Positions 23,775 to 34,812 of a stretch of 64,000 nucleotides of DNA are shown here, piece by piece. A program made the translations under genes and the position numbers. This stretch comes from Acanthosepion esculentum. Its lineage: Eukaryota; Mollusca; Cephalopoda; Sepiida; Sepiidae. Location: contig OZ038508.1 of NCBI GenBank assembly GCA_964036315.1, positions 42,225,387-42,289,386 of the forward strand. Direction: 5' to 3'. Numbering within the stretch: the stretch's first letter is position 1; every line of letters starts with the position of its first letter. The notes under the pieces were generated by a model. It ran no database searches, was not told the origin of the DNA, and saw nothing but the letters and a program-made list of their open reading frames with translations.

Positions 23775-24500
23775 AAGATTATATATATATTATAATTATT
23801 TTCTATTTTCAAAATACGGTTCTATCGCTACATAGCTATTACCATGCTTCAAAACAAAAGTAAAATTTTAGATTTAATTATTAAATTTAAAATCCATAGA
23901 TCTATTCTATTCTCAAGCGATTTTTGGAATAACCTATTAACAAATTTACTTCATTTATAAGCACAATCTTAACATTTTAAATTGTTATGGTTACGGTAAA
24001 ATGCAATCATTTTGATAAGGAGTGTTTGGGTTTTAATTTCCCCAGACAACTTATGTATCAAATATAAGTTGCTTTCAAAATTAGATTAAGTGAAGGTGGG
24101 GTAAATTTATAATTATATACACAAAGACTTCTTAAAGTGTGAATATGAGTAAGTCGTATTTTAATATTAAAATCTAATCCTACAAATCTAATCCTACAAA
24201 TTCAAGATACTTTTCTACTTTTAATAACTAATAAACTATACGTTATGTTTACAAATAAATGCATTAGAATTACATTCGTATTCTAAAAATAATATTAAAC
24301 GAAGATCAAGTATAAATATGTATGTTTTATCTGTCATCTTTTTTTCAAAATTAAACATTATTTATTATAAATAATAGTTATTGTCAAATCGTACTCTGAT
24401 GAGAATCGCTTTCCCACTCTAGTCCGACTTGCTTTTGGTTGTTATAATGACTTTTCAGGTAGGTTACATCACCTGCTATTGAAAAAGACTATGTGCTAAG
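23775..24500. other. Very AT-rich, no gene seen
   Basis: Contains a short direct duplication of AATCTAATCCTACAA near 24170-24200. No coding frame has support. Confidence 0.5.
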
Positions 24501-24512
24501 ACACACACATTT

Positions 24513-24975
24513 CTAAGACTGTATATTAGGTGGCAAATCAGAATGATTGCCTGTTCGTAGGTCACGCTTAATCTGAACATGCCGGAAACATTCGTGCTGA
24601 AAGGAATTGAATCCCTCTTGTATAAAGTACCCAAACTTTATAAAATTTAAAGCCAGATCTTCCCAATGTTGTACATCCCGATGGAATGCATTCAAATTAT
24701 TCTTTAAATTATCTTTAAACCTCTTTCTAAGCTTTTGTTGTCGACGATTTCCTCTCTTCCGTTCCCTGTAGAAAAGTTGTTGCAATTCTGTTTTCCCCAT
24801 TCTCACAGTGTCCTGTCCATTCCTTCTGGTTGAGGATTATTATTGTTCCAATATTCTTGCATTCAGATCGTTGAAGAACAAAAGTGTCGAGTATCAAAGA
24901 CTGCCATTTGATGTTAAGAGTGCCTTTCAGGCATTTTTGGTGGAATCGTTCAAACCATTTTATGTGCATTCATTA
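24513..24975 (-). pseudogene. LINE reverse transcriptase C-terminal remnant (family R)
   Basis: On the minus strand the first frame (24969-24727) gives IKWFERFHQKCLKGTLNIKW, equivalent to the L-x-x-F-H-x-x-C-L-R-x-I-L-x-I-x-W block of RTE-like LINE proteins, then WTGHCENGENR for the usual W-x-G-H-V-x-R-M. A second frame (24806-24513) continues with QQLFYRERKRGNRRQQKLRK and WEDLALN, matching the LFYGEL-to-W-E-x-x-A-x-D region. A frameshift lies near 24790. The domain order equals that of the better copy at 31370-32215. Catalytic residues are not included. Confidence 0.7.
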
Positions 24976-25062
24976 TGATAGACAACATAATTAAGTAATC
25001 ATAAAAAAATGAGTAAGAAGTTAGCAAATAACAAAGTAGCTAAAAATAATCGTTTTCCGACG

Positions 25063-25282
25063 CACAATTATTTCGACTGAATAACCTCTGGAATAATTTG
25101 AAACGTAACCGTTACCACCTACCCCATAACCCTTAGGATAATATAATAGACCTTACAACCCATAATGCACCATTGGTCAGCAAATATAAATAGTCAAGTC
25201 GAAACACAACACACATGACATGACCATTGCGTTCAAGCATGACACAGACTGTCACTGCCCGTTGATGACTTCAGTATCCAAT

Positions 25283-25285
<3 letters not shown>
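25063..25285 (+). repeat. LTR-like or promoter-bearing dispersed repeat F
   Basis: Shares with 34813-35060 (inverted) the blocks AATAATTTGAAACGTAACCG, TTACCACCTACCCCATAACC, AATAGACCTTACAACCC, CACCATTGGTCAGC and ACAGACTGTCACTGCCCG. A third, more diverged copy is at 29690-29830. All have a TATA-like element after the CACCATTGGTCAGC block (TATAAATAG at 25185). This fits a retroelement promoter or solo LTR. The ends are not defined well enough to be sure. Confidence 0.6.

Positions 25286-25330
<45 letters not shown>
25286..25330. repeat. TA microsatellite
   Basis: TA tract that begins exactly where repeat F ends. Confidence 0.95.
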
Positions 25331-25331
<1 letters not shown>

Positions 25332-25453
25332 CCTCTTTTATACGTTTCATTCATCCGGGAAATTTCTACATAATTCCTGTCTAGAAAATAAGTACACAAG
25401 AAAAATTAAATTAAAACTTAACTATAGTAACTTGCGAGTCGTTTTTAATGAAA

Positions 25454-25455
<2 letters not shown>

Positions 25456-25489
<34 letters not shown>
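25456..25489. repeat. TA microsatellite
   Basis: About 34 bp of TA. Confidence 0.95.
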
Positions 25490-25491
<2 letters not shown>

Positions 25492-25559
25492 CGATGTCTA
25501 TTTGATTGAAGCATGACTACTTTTTTCTGGTGTAAGAAAGTACCTGGAATTTAAGTGGT

Positions 25560-25695
25560 GGTGGGGAAGAAGAGATAGATTCATGTCTTTTCTAAGGTTA
25601 TTTGCACGTGAATGTAAGAAACCCGACTGGAATTCGAACTCAGCTCTCTGATTTCTTGTTTCGAGTCGTTATCCATTACACCACAACGCCGATAC
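25560..25695 (-). repeat. SINE family A
   Basis: On the minus strand: GTGGTGTAATGGATAACGAC, GAGTTCGAATTCCAGTCGGG, TTACATTCACGTGCAAATAA and GAAAAGACATGAATC. A and B boxes are intact. Confidence 0.8.
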
Positions 25696-25729
25696 GGATT
25701 CATACCAACACAATTTTAACGAGGGAGAA

Positions 25730-25795
25730 TAATATGAAGCCGACATGAATTCGAACTCAGCACATCGATTACTCACTCTGAGGCCATAGATACAT
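25730..25795 (-). repeat. Possible second SINE head
   Basis: A B-box-like GAGTTCGAATTC with a decayed head lies beside the SINE at 25560-25695. The body is not recognisable. Confidence 0.35.
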
Positions 25796-25799
25796 TGAC

Positions 25800-26345
25800 G
25801 CGCATATGCTTGTGTACTTGTTAATATCTTCAGGTTATTAGAATTGGTAATGTCAAAAATTTGTCGTTGTCAACACCTACGTGTTATTGTACAACTCTCG
25901 CAAATATCACCAACATAATTTTCTCTTTTGTATTCTAAAGAACTTCAAAAAAAGATACTGGCGGGTAATATATTTGTGATAAACAAAGAAGAGTCGTATG
26001 TTGTAAATATTTATTATTTACCTGTTTATTTCATTCTCGTGGTCTTGCGAATATATATGAAAATACTATCCATATAACAATTTATAACTCTTCTTCCATT
26101 ATTTTCTAACCAGTGTCGAAACTTCAAGGTGCTAAGGTGTAGGTAAAGCAGGAAAGAAAATACGGGGACGATAATAAATAAATATATATATATATATATG
26201 TAAAGGGTACTCGGTATGTTACAGGTGTTATTGGGTCTCTGGAATAATCAGGCAAATGCTACGTGCAGAAAAATACCTCTGGTTTATTCTTTTTTGTTTT
26301 CAAGCTTGAAGGGACCTTTATTTTTTTCAATAACGAATCAGTACT
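25800..26345. other. No gene seen
   Basis: Only a short TA tract near 26182-26199. Confidence 0.5.
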
Positions 26346-26349
26346 TTAT

Positions 26350-26605
26350 CGAAGGAGACACGGTGGATTAAGTATAGAGGTACCGATTGAAGAATCGGAG
26401 AGCCGAGTTCGAATTCCAGTCGAATCCATTACAGTCACTTACGTGCATGGCAAAGGTATGAATCCTAGTTTTCTTCGCCCAGCTCTGGGCAAATAGCAGG
26501 ACAGACGGGATTCTATAACCTTGGATGGCAACTGGTCTACCGCAGAAAGAAATGGCAACCTACTCGTCAGCGTGTATCACGCATGGCACATAACTGACTG
26601 ACTTT
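26350..26605 (+). repeat. SINE family A, near full length
   Basis: CACGGTGGATTAAGTATAGA, AGAGCCGAGTTCGAATTCC, AGTCACTTACGTGCATGG, CCCAGCTCTGGGCAAATAGC, TTGGATGGCAACTGGTCTAC, CGCAGAAAGAAATGGCAACC and a terminal TATCACGCATGGCACATAAC followed by tandem TGAC. This is the clearest copy of the family. Confidence 0.88.
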
Positions 26606-27044
26606 ATCGAAATGTACCAAGATGTATTTTTTATACTCTTAGTCCATCGTTTTTTATCATTTAGTTAAAAAAAAGGCCACAAGAACCACTCAGTGGAGAA
26701 GGTTAGTAAATAATTTCTTTGGGTGTAAGTGGACAAAGAAAGCGTACATTATGTGCATATATAGGATATATAACGGTTGATCATTGACTTAAAGATTGTA
26801 GTAATCGGGAAGGGAACAATTCGGCGGTTTGTTAAACAAAGCAGCAGTTCTTAGGAAGAAACTGAGGGGAATTTCATCCTTACTAATGAAATACGAGGGG
26901 GACGATAAAGATGATTCGACCTTGCTATGTCGCTCCGTTCAAACTATCCATCTATATATTTTTTGAATTTATATATAATGTACATTTTCCTTTCAATTGT
27001 GATTTGGCCTCCCATTGATCAGCTAACACGAGGGAAAGAATACT

Positions 27045-27195
27045 CCTGGGTATGGAGATAAACCACATCCGGCAGCAAGGTCTTTGTTCGGGAGATTGAA
27101 TGTTTTGTGGGGTCTGAAAACAAGATTGGAGTTTTGGGGAGGCTGGAAATATCCTTTAATTGCTGTTGTTTCCAGGTTCACATAAGATGAACATT
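27045..27195 (+). repeat. Dispersed repeat D, copy 3
   Basis: CTGGGTATGGAGATAAACCA, CATCCGGCAGCAAGG, CGGGAGATTGAATG and CCTTTAATTGCTGTTGTTTC match the 5' half of repeat D. Confidence 0.6.
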
Positions 27196-27332
27196 GCAAA
27201 TACAGAAAATCTGATCTGAAATGGAAGTAGTGATGACGTATACATCAAGTACATTATTTAAAAAAATATATGGGATTTATAAACATTAAGTATCTCCGTG
27301 TACGTATCAGTTATGAAAAAGAAAAAGAATTA

Positions 27333-27600
27333 CCGTAATTCCCCATGTATAATACACCATCATCCATAATACGCACACCTAAAAATGCTTCTACTCATGC
27401 ATAATACGCACGCCTTGTTTGGTGATCAAATCCTATAAATTGTATCTCTCCTACTTTTATTTAAAAAATGGTTTTAAACAGAATAATATTATCATAATTC
27501 TTATTTTATTTTATTTCAATATTTAAAGATTTTTTTGTTGCTGTGAATAATACGCACCACTGACTTTTTAAAAATGCCTATTATACATGGGGAATTATGG
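27333..27600. mobile_element. 268-bp MITE with TA target duplication
   Basis: The ends are inverted repeats: CCGTAATTCCCCATGTATAA at the left and TTATACATGGGGAATTATGG at the right (one mismatch in 20). TA lies outside each end (27331-27332 and 27601-27602). It has no coding capacity. Direct internal motifs AATACGCAC occur near both ends. The size, ends and TA duplication fit a Tc1/mariner-superfamily MITE. Confidence 0.85.
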
Positions 27601-27602
27601 TA

Positions 27603-28420
27603 ATATATGAGATAAAGAAAATTAACATTACGCCAGAGATAGTATTATCCAACACTTCATGGCTCTATAATACCAAAATATTAAACTAAATAGTCATGTC
27701 GGATCGAGACATTCAGATGGATTTCACGACTGATGTCCAACCCGTTTAGAGATGTCGAAAGAGTCAACTCTATAAAACCGTTTTCCACTACCAAGAAAAT
27801 AAAATGGCTTCCAGCGAATTAACTTTGTAACTCTTACAGAGGTCCAAATTTCATGTAACTGGCACAATATAATCACGAAGAAAGAACTGTATAGAAAAGC
27901 ACACCACTTGTAGACTTTTACAGCAGTAACGATTAAATTAGATAGCACATGCAATTAGAAGAGAAAATAATGAAATAACCAATATGTTAACGCTTCAAAC
28001 TACTTAAAGAAATATGAAGTGAAGAAAAATGTGAAGGAACAGCGCACACATACTGGATTGATTTATAAAAGGTAGTAAACTTGCAAACCTATTTTTCTGA
28101 AAAGTGCCCTAAGAAAGATTTTCAAAAATTCAACCGACAAAGTTTTCATATAAAGAAAATAGCTAAATATTACCTTTTACCATTAATATTTCTCCTGAGA
28201 CTAGTGAATTTCAGGCATACTTTCTCCACAGTGTTTTTATAAAACGAACATTGGTAAATATAAATATCTATTATTAGATAAATCTTTTTATAACAGCGAT
28301 TTGGACGCCTCCAGATGAGTTAATCGTTAGCGAGATAATAAAATGGTTGAACATTACTATTAAATATTAAGTTGGGTACACTATACTTCAAATCTTGTGC
28401 CCTCCAATATATTTGGGAGA
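27603..28420. other. No gene seen
   Basis: No supported feature. Confidence 0.5.
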
Positions 28421-28422
28421 AT

Positions 28423-28541
28423 TCTACGTGGTGTAATGCAAAACAAACAGGTCTTGCTTGATCAATTACAGCTGAGTAGTGAGTCCGTTCACTGTACATT
28501 TGGCCTTGTGCTACGTCTAAGTTACGCTTAGTAAAATCGCT
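28423..28541 (+). repeat. SINE family B
   Basis: ACGTGGTGTAATGCAAAACA, AGCTGAGTAGTGAGTCCG, GGCCTTGTGCTACGTCTAAG and TTACGCTTAGTAAAATCGC match the copies at 965-1225. Confidence 0.7.
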
Positions 28542-28545
28542 ATAA

Positions 28546-29090
28546 TAATAACTTAACAGAATAGAAAACGGCTTGATACAGTATAGCTTAAAATATGGAA
28601 AAGTATTTAACAAAATATAAGAGATAGGTAAAACAGAGATATATCAAAAATAGATTTATGTTTGAGAGTGAATTAAGACAGAAATACGCAATGCAAATGA
28701 AGGTGAAATATCTCATTTGAGACCATTATTTCAGAGTTAGGAACAAGGTTTAGCATAGATATATTCTAATTGTATACACGGTTATGTCAATATCTACTTA
28801 AGAAAATGTACGAAATCGATTTAACGATGATAACAAACAAAAATAATCCGCTTCAGATGTACTTTAGGAACTGGAGAATTATTGAAGATAGTATTGGTGC
28901 CATATACCGAATTACATCAGGAATCACGGCCACAATCAATCTAATTCAAAGCGCCTTGGTGGAAAAAAAAAAAGAAATTATTTTTCCGTGCACAACTCCA
29001 ATCTATGAAATATCATTAAATGATGTTTTGATCCCACGTCTATTTGATCAGACAATAATATAAGATCCACATCTGTTTATCGAGTTGAAT
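28546..29090. other. No gene seen
   Basis: A 97-codon frame at 28770-29063 was checked and shows no recognisable domain. Confidence 0.5.
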
Positions 29091-29094
29091 GTGT

Positions 29095-29278
29095 ATGTAA
29101 CGATCGGAGAGCCGAGTTCAAATTCCAGTCGAATATATTACATTCACTTACGTGCTAATGCCTGTGGGAAATGTATGAAACATCTTCATCTCCGCCCAGC
29201 TATGGGTAAATAGCATGACAGACCAGGTTCTATACAAGACTTCCTAAGCGTGTATCACACATGGCACATAACTGACAG
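29095..29278 (+). repeat. SINE family A, 5' truncated
   Basis: Starts at GATCGGAGAGCCGAGTTC. It retains the B box, TTACATTCACTTACGTGCTA, CAGCTATGGGTAAATAGC and the terminal TCACACATGGCACATAACTG. The tRNA 5' half is missing. Confidence 0.8.
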
Positions 29279-29286
29279 ATATATGT

Positions 29287-29289
<3 letters not shown>

Positions 29290-29338
<49 letters not shown>
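29290..29338. repeat. TA microsatellite
   Basis: About 49 bp of TA. Confidence 0.95.
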
Positions 29339-29344
<6 letters not shown>

Positions 29345-29424
29345 ACTGTTCCGACCAAAATAATAGTAAGAACAAACCACAACATCCCACCCCAAAATTC
29401 AACAAATAGATTTAATCAATGACA

Positions 29425-29725
29425 AATAAACAAATGTATAAGCTTAAAAATAAAAATAAATAAAAACAAGCAAAACAATTTGACCCAAATGAATAAGCAA
29501 ACATCCGACTTCCGGTAAATGACCGCCATAATAGACTACCAACAATAAGCTATATAAACAAATTTTTACTACGTTAACAAAAAAAACACCGATCAAAATA
29601 AAAAATAAATAAATAAATATATAAGATAAAAAATAAAAATAAAATTAAAACAAACAAAATAATTTGACATAAATAAATAAACAAATAAGCGACTTCCGGT
29701 AAAAGTAACCGCCAAAATAGACTAC
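29425..29725. repeat. A-rich tandem duplication, about 180 bp
   Basis: The block AACAATTTGACCCAAATGAA to GACTTCCGGTAAATGACCGC (about 29425-29545) recurs as AATAATTTGACATAAATAAA to GACTTCCGGTAAAAGTAACC (about 29605-29725). The intervening sequence is rich in AAATAAATA. Confidence 0.65.
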
Positions 29726-29830
29726 CCATAATGCACCACTGACCCTTATATACAAATAACCGAGAAAAATAACAGCACTAGCTGCCTGACGATTGCACTA
29801 GCATGAAACACTGTCGCCTCTAAGTGCTGA
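29726..29830 (+). repeat. Repeat F, diverged copy
   Basis: AATAGACTACCCATAATGCA, CCACTGACCC, GACGATTGCACTAGCATGAA and ACACTGTCGCC follow the order of repeat F at 25150-25265. Confidence 0.5.
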
Positions 29831-29929
29831 CTTCCATGTCCACTTTTATATTTACACATGCTCTATCTGATATTGAGCACTTTATTCCATAATTATAGCA
29901 CACTTTCAGACTATATTTCTTCATATATA

Positions 29930-30062
29930 TATAATGTGCCTTTAGATATATATATATATATAATGTGCCTTTAGATATATATATATATATATATATAATG
30001 TGCCTTTAGATATATATATATATATATATATATATAATGTGCTTTAAATATATATATATATA
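29930..30062. repeat. Composite TA array with ATGTGCCTTTAGA spacer
   Basis: TA runs of growing length are separated by AATGTGCCTTTAGA, about four copies, then AATGTGCTTTAAA. The spacer resembles that of the array at 30570-31295. Confidence 0.85.
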
Positions 30063-30483
30063 ATCTTTAATTTGAGATTTCGTAAAAAAAAAAAAGAAAC
30101 AACGTCTATTCCAATGGAAGTTAATGACACTTTTCTCTCTTTTTCTCTCTTTTTCTTTTTTCTTTATACACTGCTTTGTCCATCCCACTTCCTAATCAAG
30201 ATATAACTTCCGTTAACAGATTTAAAGTGTCAATGTCTAGATTTCAACGAAAATTTAAATTTGAAACAATAGAAATGATACATCTAACTCAATGCCGTCT
30301 CTCTACCCCCTACACTGCCCTCACTTCGTGAGTTTCCTTATTATTGCCCGTCATAAATGTGTAAATTTATTTTCATTTTTTCATTTCAACATTTAGAAAT
30401 AAATCTGATGATCCACTGTCCTTTGAAAGGGCTGTGGTGAAATAATTTATTATCTGGAACCTTAAAGCAATGTTTTTATTTAA
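30063..30483. other. No gene seen
   Basis: Includes a CTTTTTCTCTC-rich patch at 30130-30165. No supported feature. Confidence 0.5.
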
Positions 30484-30560
30484 ATTATTAGCTCTGATTT
30501 ACATTGAGCTCTCTGGATTCTATCCTCATTGGGTCTTCCCATACGGATTACCTAGTATTT
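30484..30560 (+). repeat. Dispersed repeat G
   Basis: AGCTCTGATTTACATTGAGC, TCTCTGGATTCTATCCTCAT and TGGGTC match 23692-23770. Confidence 0.5.
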
Positions 30561-30567
30561 CGTAAAC

Positions 30568-30569
<2 letters not shown>

Positions 30570-30608
<39 letters not shown>

Positions 30609-30798
30609 CGCTTAATATATGTATATATATAAAATGCGCTTAATATATATATATATATATATATATAATGCGCTTAATATATATATATATATATATAATG
30701 CGCTTAATATATATATATATATATATATAATGCGCTTAATATATATATATATATATATAATGCGCTTAATATATATATATATATATATAATGCGCTTA

Positions 30799-30829
<31 letters not shown>

Positions 30830-31095
30830 ATGCGCTTAATATATATATGTATATATATATATAATGCGCTTTATATATATATATATAATGCGCTTAATAT
30901 ATATATGTATATATATATATAATGCGCTTTATATATATATATATATAATGCGCTTTATATATATATATATATATAATGCGCTTTATATATATATATATAT
31001 ATATAATGCGCTTTATATATATATATATATATATAATGCGCTTTATATATATATATATATATATAATGCGCTTTATATATATATATATATAATGC

Positions 31096-31127
<32 letters not shown>

Positions 31128-31161
31128 ATGCGCTTTATATATATATATATATATATAATGC

Positions 31162-31203
<42 letters not shown>

Positions 31204-31205
31204 GC

Positions 31206-31249
<44 letters not shown>

Positions 31250-31255
31250 GTGCTT

Positions 31256-31295
<40 letters not shown>
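30570..31295. repeat. Phased TA array with ATGCGCTT spacer
   Basis: More than 20 TA runs are separated by the octamer ATGCGCTT, at intervals of about 21-46 bp. The 5' part has ATGCGCTTAA, and the 3' part (from about 30865) mostly has ATGCGCTTTA. One last unit has ATGTGCTTTAAA. Open frames on both strands (81-112 codons) are by-products of the dinucleotide. Confidence 0.92.
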
Positions 31296-31301
<6 letters not shown>

Positions 31302-31369
31302 GTGTGTGTATCTGTCTGTGTATTTAATATATAGATATGCACATGATTCAGCACGCACAAGAGTTCATA

Positions 31370-32215
31370 GATCCACTATAAGGGTCATGTAAGGCTTTTG
31401 AACTGTCCATCAGCCTTGACAAGTCACTGGTCATGTATCAACCTGCCCGAGGAATTCAGTATATAGAGGCATCAATATATGTAGATAGTAGTCGACTTGC
31501 GGTAGCAGACAATTTTTCATACCTTGGTAGCACTCTTAGCCTCCCTTGCTCTTTTGATTATGAGATAGCGTTACGGATTAAGATCTCCGATGCATTTTCA
31601 GCATTCAAGTTCCGTGTCTGGAGACATAAAAAATCAGACAAAAATAAAATATATAATGCCTGTGTTATATCATATCTGCTATATCCATGTGAGTTATGGG
31701 TAGTCTATCGCAGACATTTTAATATACTGGAACATCAACGATGTCTTCGGTCTTTGCTTGAATTCCACTGGATGTCTCACACCCCTTATACTGCTGTTAT
31801 ACAAAGGGTCACTTCATTCTCTGTGGAAGCAATTATACACAAACACAGATTTCGATGTACAAGCTATGTTATTCGTATGCCAGATGACGGGGGGTGGGAA
31901 AAAGACTGCAGCACAATCCCAAACTTAGTTACACAGATTGCTTTAAAGAGTAACTATACAAGTGCAATATCTGTCTGGATAACTGGGAGACTATGGCTGA
32001 AGACCAGCTTTCTTGGAGAGCTGGTATTGCTGTTGGCATTAAGATCTACCATGAGGCATCACAAAAATATGAAGAACTGAAGAGAGGGTTTCGAAAGGGA
32101 TCCCTGAATTGCGATGAGGTGCCAACCTGGCCATGTGCCCAATGCAATTGGTTGTAGCTCTCCAAGGCAGGTCTAATTAGTCATCAGAAACCACAACAAC
32201 ACCAACGGTCTATTG
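31370..32215 (+). pseudogene. LINE reverse transcriptase C-terminal half with zinc knuckle (family R)
   Basis: A 215-codon frame starts at 31433, but similarity begins about 60 bp earlier (LDKSLVMYQPARG). Blocks in order: VADNFSYLGSTLS, IKISDAFSAF, ISYLLYPCELWVVYRRH, NILEHQRCLRSLLEFHW, EAIIHKHRFRCTSYVIRMPD. These match the part after the catalytic domain in RTE-like endonuclease-reverse transcriptases. After a frameshift near 31880 the end reads WPCAQCNWL, a stop, then KAGLISHQ. That is the C-terminal C-x2-C zinc-knuckle region of such proteins. The copy is 5' truncated with no catalytic residues. It lies directly after the big TA array. Confidence 0.78.
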
Positions 32216-32492
32216 CACATGACAATTTCATATTGGTGTACAATCCAGGTCGGGTCTGACAAGGCATATAAAATGGTACACTGGAAGTGATGATGTTCAA
32301 TGTCAACTTCCACTACCCGGAGATGATTTGACATGCCATATATATATAAAGAGTAATGCAGATCGATGGCTGGCTTTATGAACCACTGTCGTTCACAAAA
32401 CAAATGAATGCAGTGTTGTGGGGGGAGTTTACACTGATAGACTGGACATGTCAGTGATGGTCATATTCGCTTTGTGAGTCGACAGCGACTAC

Positions 32493-32722
32493 TATATATA
32501 TATATATATAGTGTGTGTGTGTATATATACACACATGTAATATATGTTTATATATGTGTGTGTATATATACAAATATGGGTGTATATATACATACACATA
32601 TATTACAGATATGTTATACATATATATATATATATATATATGTTTGTGTGTGTGTATATACACACATGTAATATGTTATATATTGATATGTGTGTATATA
32701 TACATATCTGTAACATGTATGT

Positions 32723-32757
<35 letters not shown>
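32493..32757. repeat. Composite TA/TG microsatellite
   Basis: TA tracts alternate with GTGTGTGTGTATATATACAC and ATGTAATATATG-type blocks. The CACACATGTAATAT segment occurs twice, at about 32530 and 32660. Confidence 0.9.
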
Positions 32758-32759
<2 letters not shown>

Positions 32760-32779
32760 GTGTATATGTATTGTATATA

Positions 32780-33540
32780 TAACCATTCCTCCGTATCTGT
32801 TCATCTTGACAGATGTCAGCCATTGCACTGCGAACATTGTGATTAAAATGATCTGGAAACCGATCACGCATGAACCACATGCGTCTTCGTATTTACAAGT
32901 GTACATCCTCTAGTAGGTATGAGCCATTGTCTGATACAAAGACCCTATAGACAGCTATTGTAAGACGTACAATTCCAGCCCACACATTAATTGTAATCTG
33001 ATTCTTGTGTTTACTCTGTATTATCCATGCAAACTGCGATCCATCCACAATCGCTGGTTGTGTAAATTTGCAATTCCATCTATTCCAAATGTTCCCTCAT
33101 CCTTCTTAAAAGGACTGAAGATACAAACAACGGATTGGCAGTTTGTGATATAAATAATCGGCAAAATTTCTGCTCCTAGGTGGCTGATGTGTTGAAAGTG
33201 CCTACGAACGTTGCAAACAATATGAATACAGGAGCTTCCCTTGAAGTATCCTCCACGCGGTACTTTGATGTGCGACATGTGCTGATACCTGGATAGTCAG
33301 CCTGTCGAATATGTTCTTCGCAATCAGCCGTAATGCCGGTCTTCTTCCCTCCACATTTTGCGGTGCCACGGAGTCTGACTCAGTATCGCGACGATAAATA
33401 GCATTTGATGACGCAGTTTGGTGCAGGCTCTCGTCCTTTGCCAGTCGTACTGCCGTATATAAAATAATGTCTGCCTGCTCACGTTATAAATATCCTGTCA
33501 TCGTTAAACGGTACACATCTCATTTACACCACTACTACAA
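32780..33540 (-). pseudogene. DDE transposase remnant, Tc1/mariner-type (WAGI family)
   Basis: On the minus strand: a helix-turn-helix-like DYPGIST near 33300; KKDEGTFGIDGIANLHNQRL (33278-33021 frame), a form of the FTDEATFxxxGxxNxHNxHxW block with its first catalytic D retained as KDE; then QITINVWAGIVR and VSDNGSYLLEDV; then RRRMWFMRDRFPDHFNHNVR, which corresponds to RRxMWFMHDGAPAHFSxxVR. This last block keeps RD where the second catalytic D sits. At least two frameshifts and one stop break it. The 3' end, with the third acidic residue, is lost at the TA array. I recall this type from arthropod transposons. Confidence 0.7.
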
Positions 33541-33732
33541 ACTTTTAATGTTGTAGAGAGATTAGCCACAAATTTAACCTAGTCTACATGGCAACACTGT
33601 GCCATCTACAGTAATTTTTTAAAACCTCACTTAAACATACCTTCGAAAATGCTTCGTTTTTATGTGGACTTGTGTCCTTGTTTCGATGTAAAGAACCCGT
33701 TCCCAAAGTTTTTAAAGTATTTTTAATACATT

Positions 33733-33798
<66 letters not shown>

Positions 33799-33799
33799 A
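33733..33799. repeat. CT-TA-GA compound microsatellite
   Basis: A CT run, a TA run and a GA run follow one another. The CT and GA parts could pair as a hairpin around the TA centre. Confidence 0.95.
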
Positions 33800-34156
33800 T
33801 GTAACTGGACATAGAAATGATGATTGCGTTTGTTCTTGGAATGTTTACCCCTAAAGCGACTATCAGGAACTTCCAGTCTGTATAGAAATTTGAGTTTCAT
33901 GACCTCACGGTTTATATTTAGAAACACTCTGTTCGACATTGTTTACTGTTATGCATAAGTATAGAAAATTTAATTAATAAACACACACAATCATATATAA
34001 GTGGCTGGGTCCTGTTGCAAAATAGGAATGAATAGTGCAATGGCTGTCACTTTCAGGTCTCGAATGATCTTTAACCAAATAGTCTACATCTATGAAGGCT
34101 GTATATCTGAAACTGAATAATCTTCCAGCATAGATTTCGAAAGCTTTTACAAATTT

Positions 34157-34161
<5 letters not shown>

Positions 34162-34235
<74 letters not shown>
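34162..34235. repeat. TA-GA compound microsatellite
   Basis: A TA run of about 56 bp, then a GA run. Confidence 0.95.
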
Positions 34236-34439
34236 ACAAAAATTGATTTCACTAGATTCTGTGACTGTCAGTAATCCAGACATGTTTTTAATCAACACTT
34301 CCATCCACTACATAATGTGTCTCACGTAGTTTTAAAAGGTCATATTCTCTGGTTCACTGGGAGATACGTATAGACAACTCAAAGACGAAACATTCTGGTG
34401 TGTAATAAAGGACGCATATGGAAGAAAATACACCCTGTG

Positions 34440-34600
34440 GTTTGAATAAATATTTCGGTTGAAAATACAGAGAGTATTATTGACAGCTGAAGAAACTGGA
34501 GGGTTTAACAGTCGAAACGTTGTCAGTATTAATTCAACGATGAACATGATAGATCGAATAGCAAACACATCAGTAAATTTTGCAAATCTTTTCATACTTT
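34440..34600 (+). repeat. Fragment with hammerhead-like CTGAAGA...GAAAC core
   Basis: CTGAAGA at 34487-34493, a possible ACTG/CAGT stem (34495-34498 with 34509-34512), then CGAAACGTTGTC. The surroundings differ from SINE C. The open frame 34459-34773 has no recognisable domain. The element type is unassigned. Confidence 0.4.
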
Positions 34601-34812
34601 CTAAAGCGAATGAACGGATACAGAGCTCTCTGCTTTTTGTTTTTACTATGGTTAAGTTTTCTCAAATTTGTAATTGCTTTTTTTTAAAGATTGTAGTTCT
34701 ATTTATTGATAATATGCGATCGAAATTTTTAAAGTCTTGGTCATGTTGCAAAAAGATGAAGATTCATCAATGAATGAAAAACAGCAGAGAAATGTTGCCC
34801 TTAAAATGCAAA

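Noticed and set aside
26350..26430. Genuine tRNA gene
   Set aside because: The boxes are present, but the body repeats at eight loci and lacks cloverleaf pairing; it is a SINE head.
28770..29063. 97-codon plus-strand frame as a gene
   Set aside because: No homology, no splice context, AT-rich codons and immediate overlap with a SINE.
30619..31360. Frames of 81-112 codons on both strands
   Set aside because: They come from the phased TA array, with no codon structure of their own.
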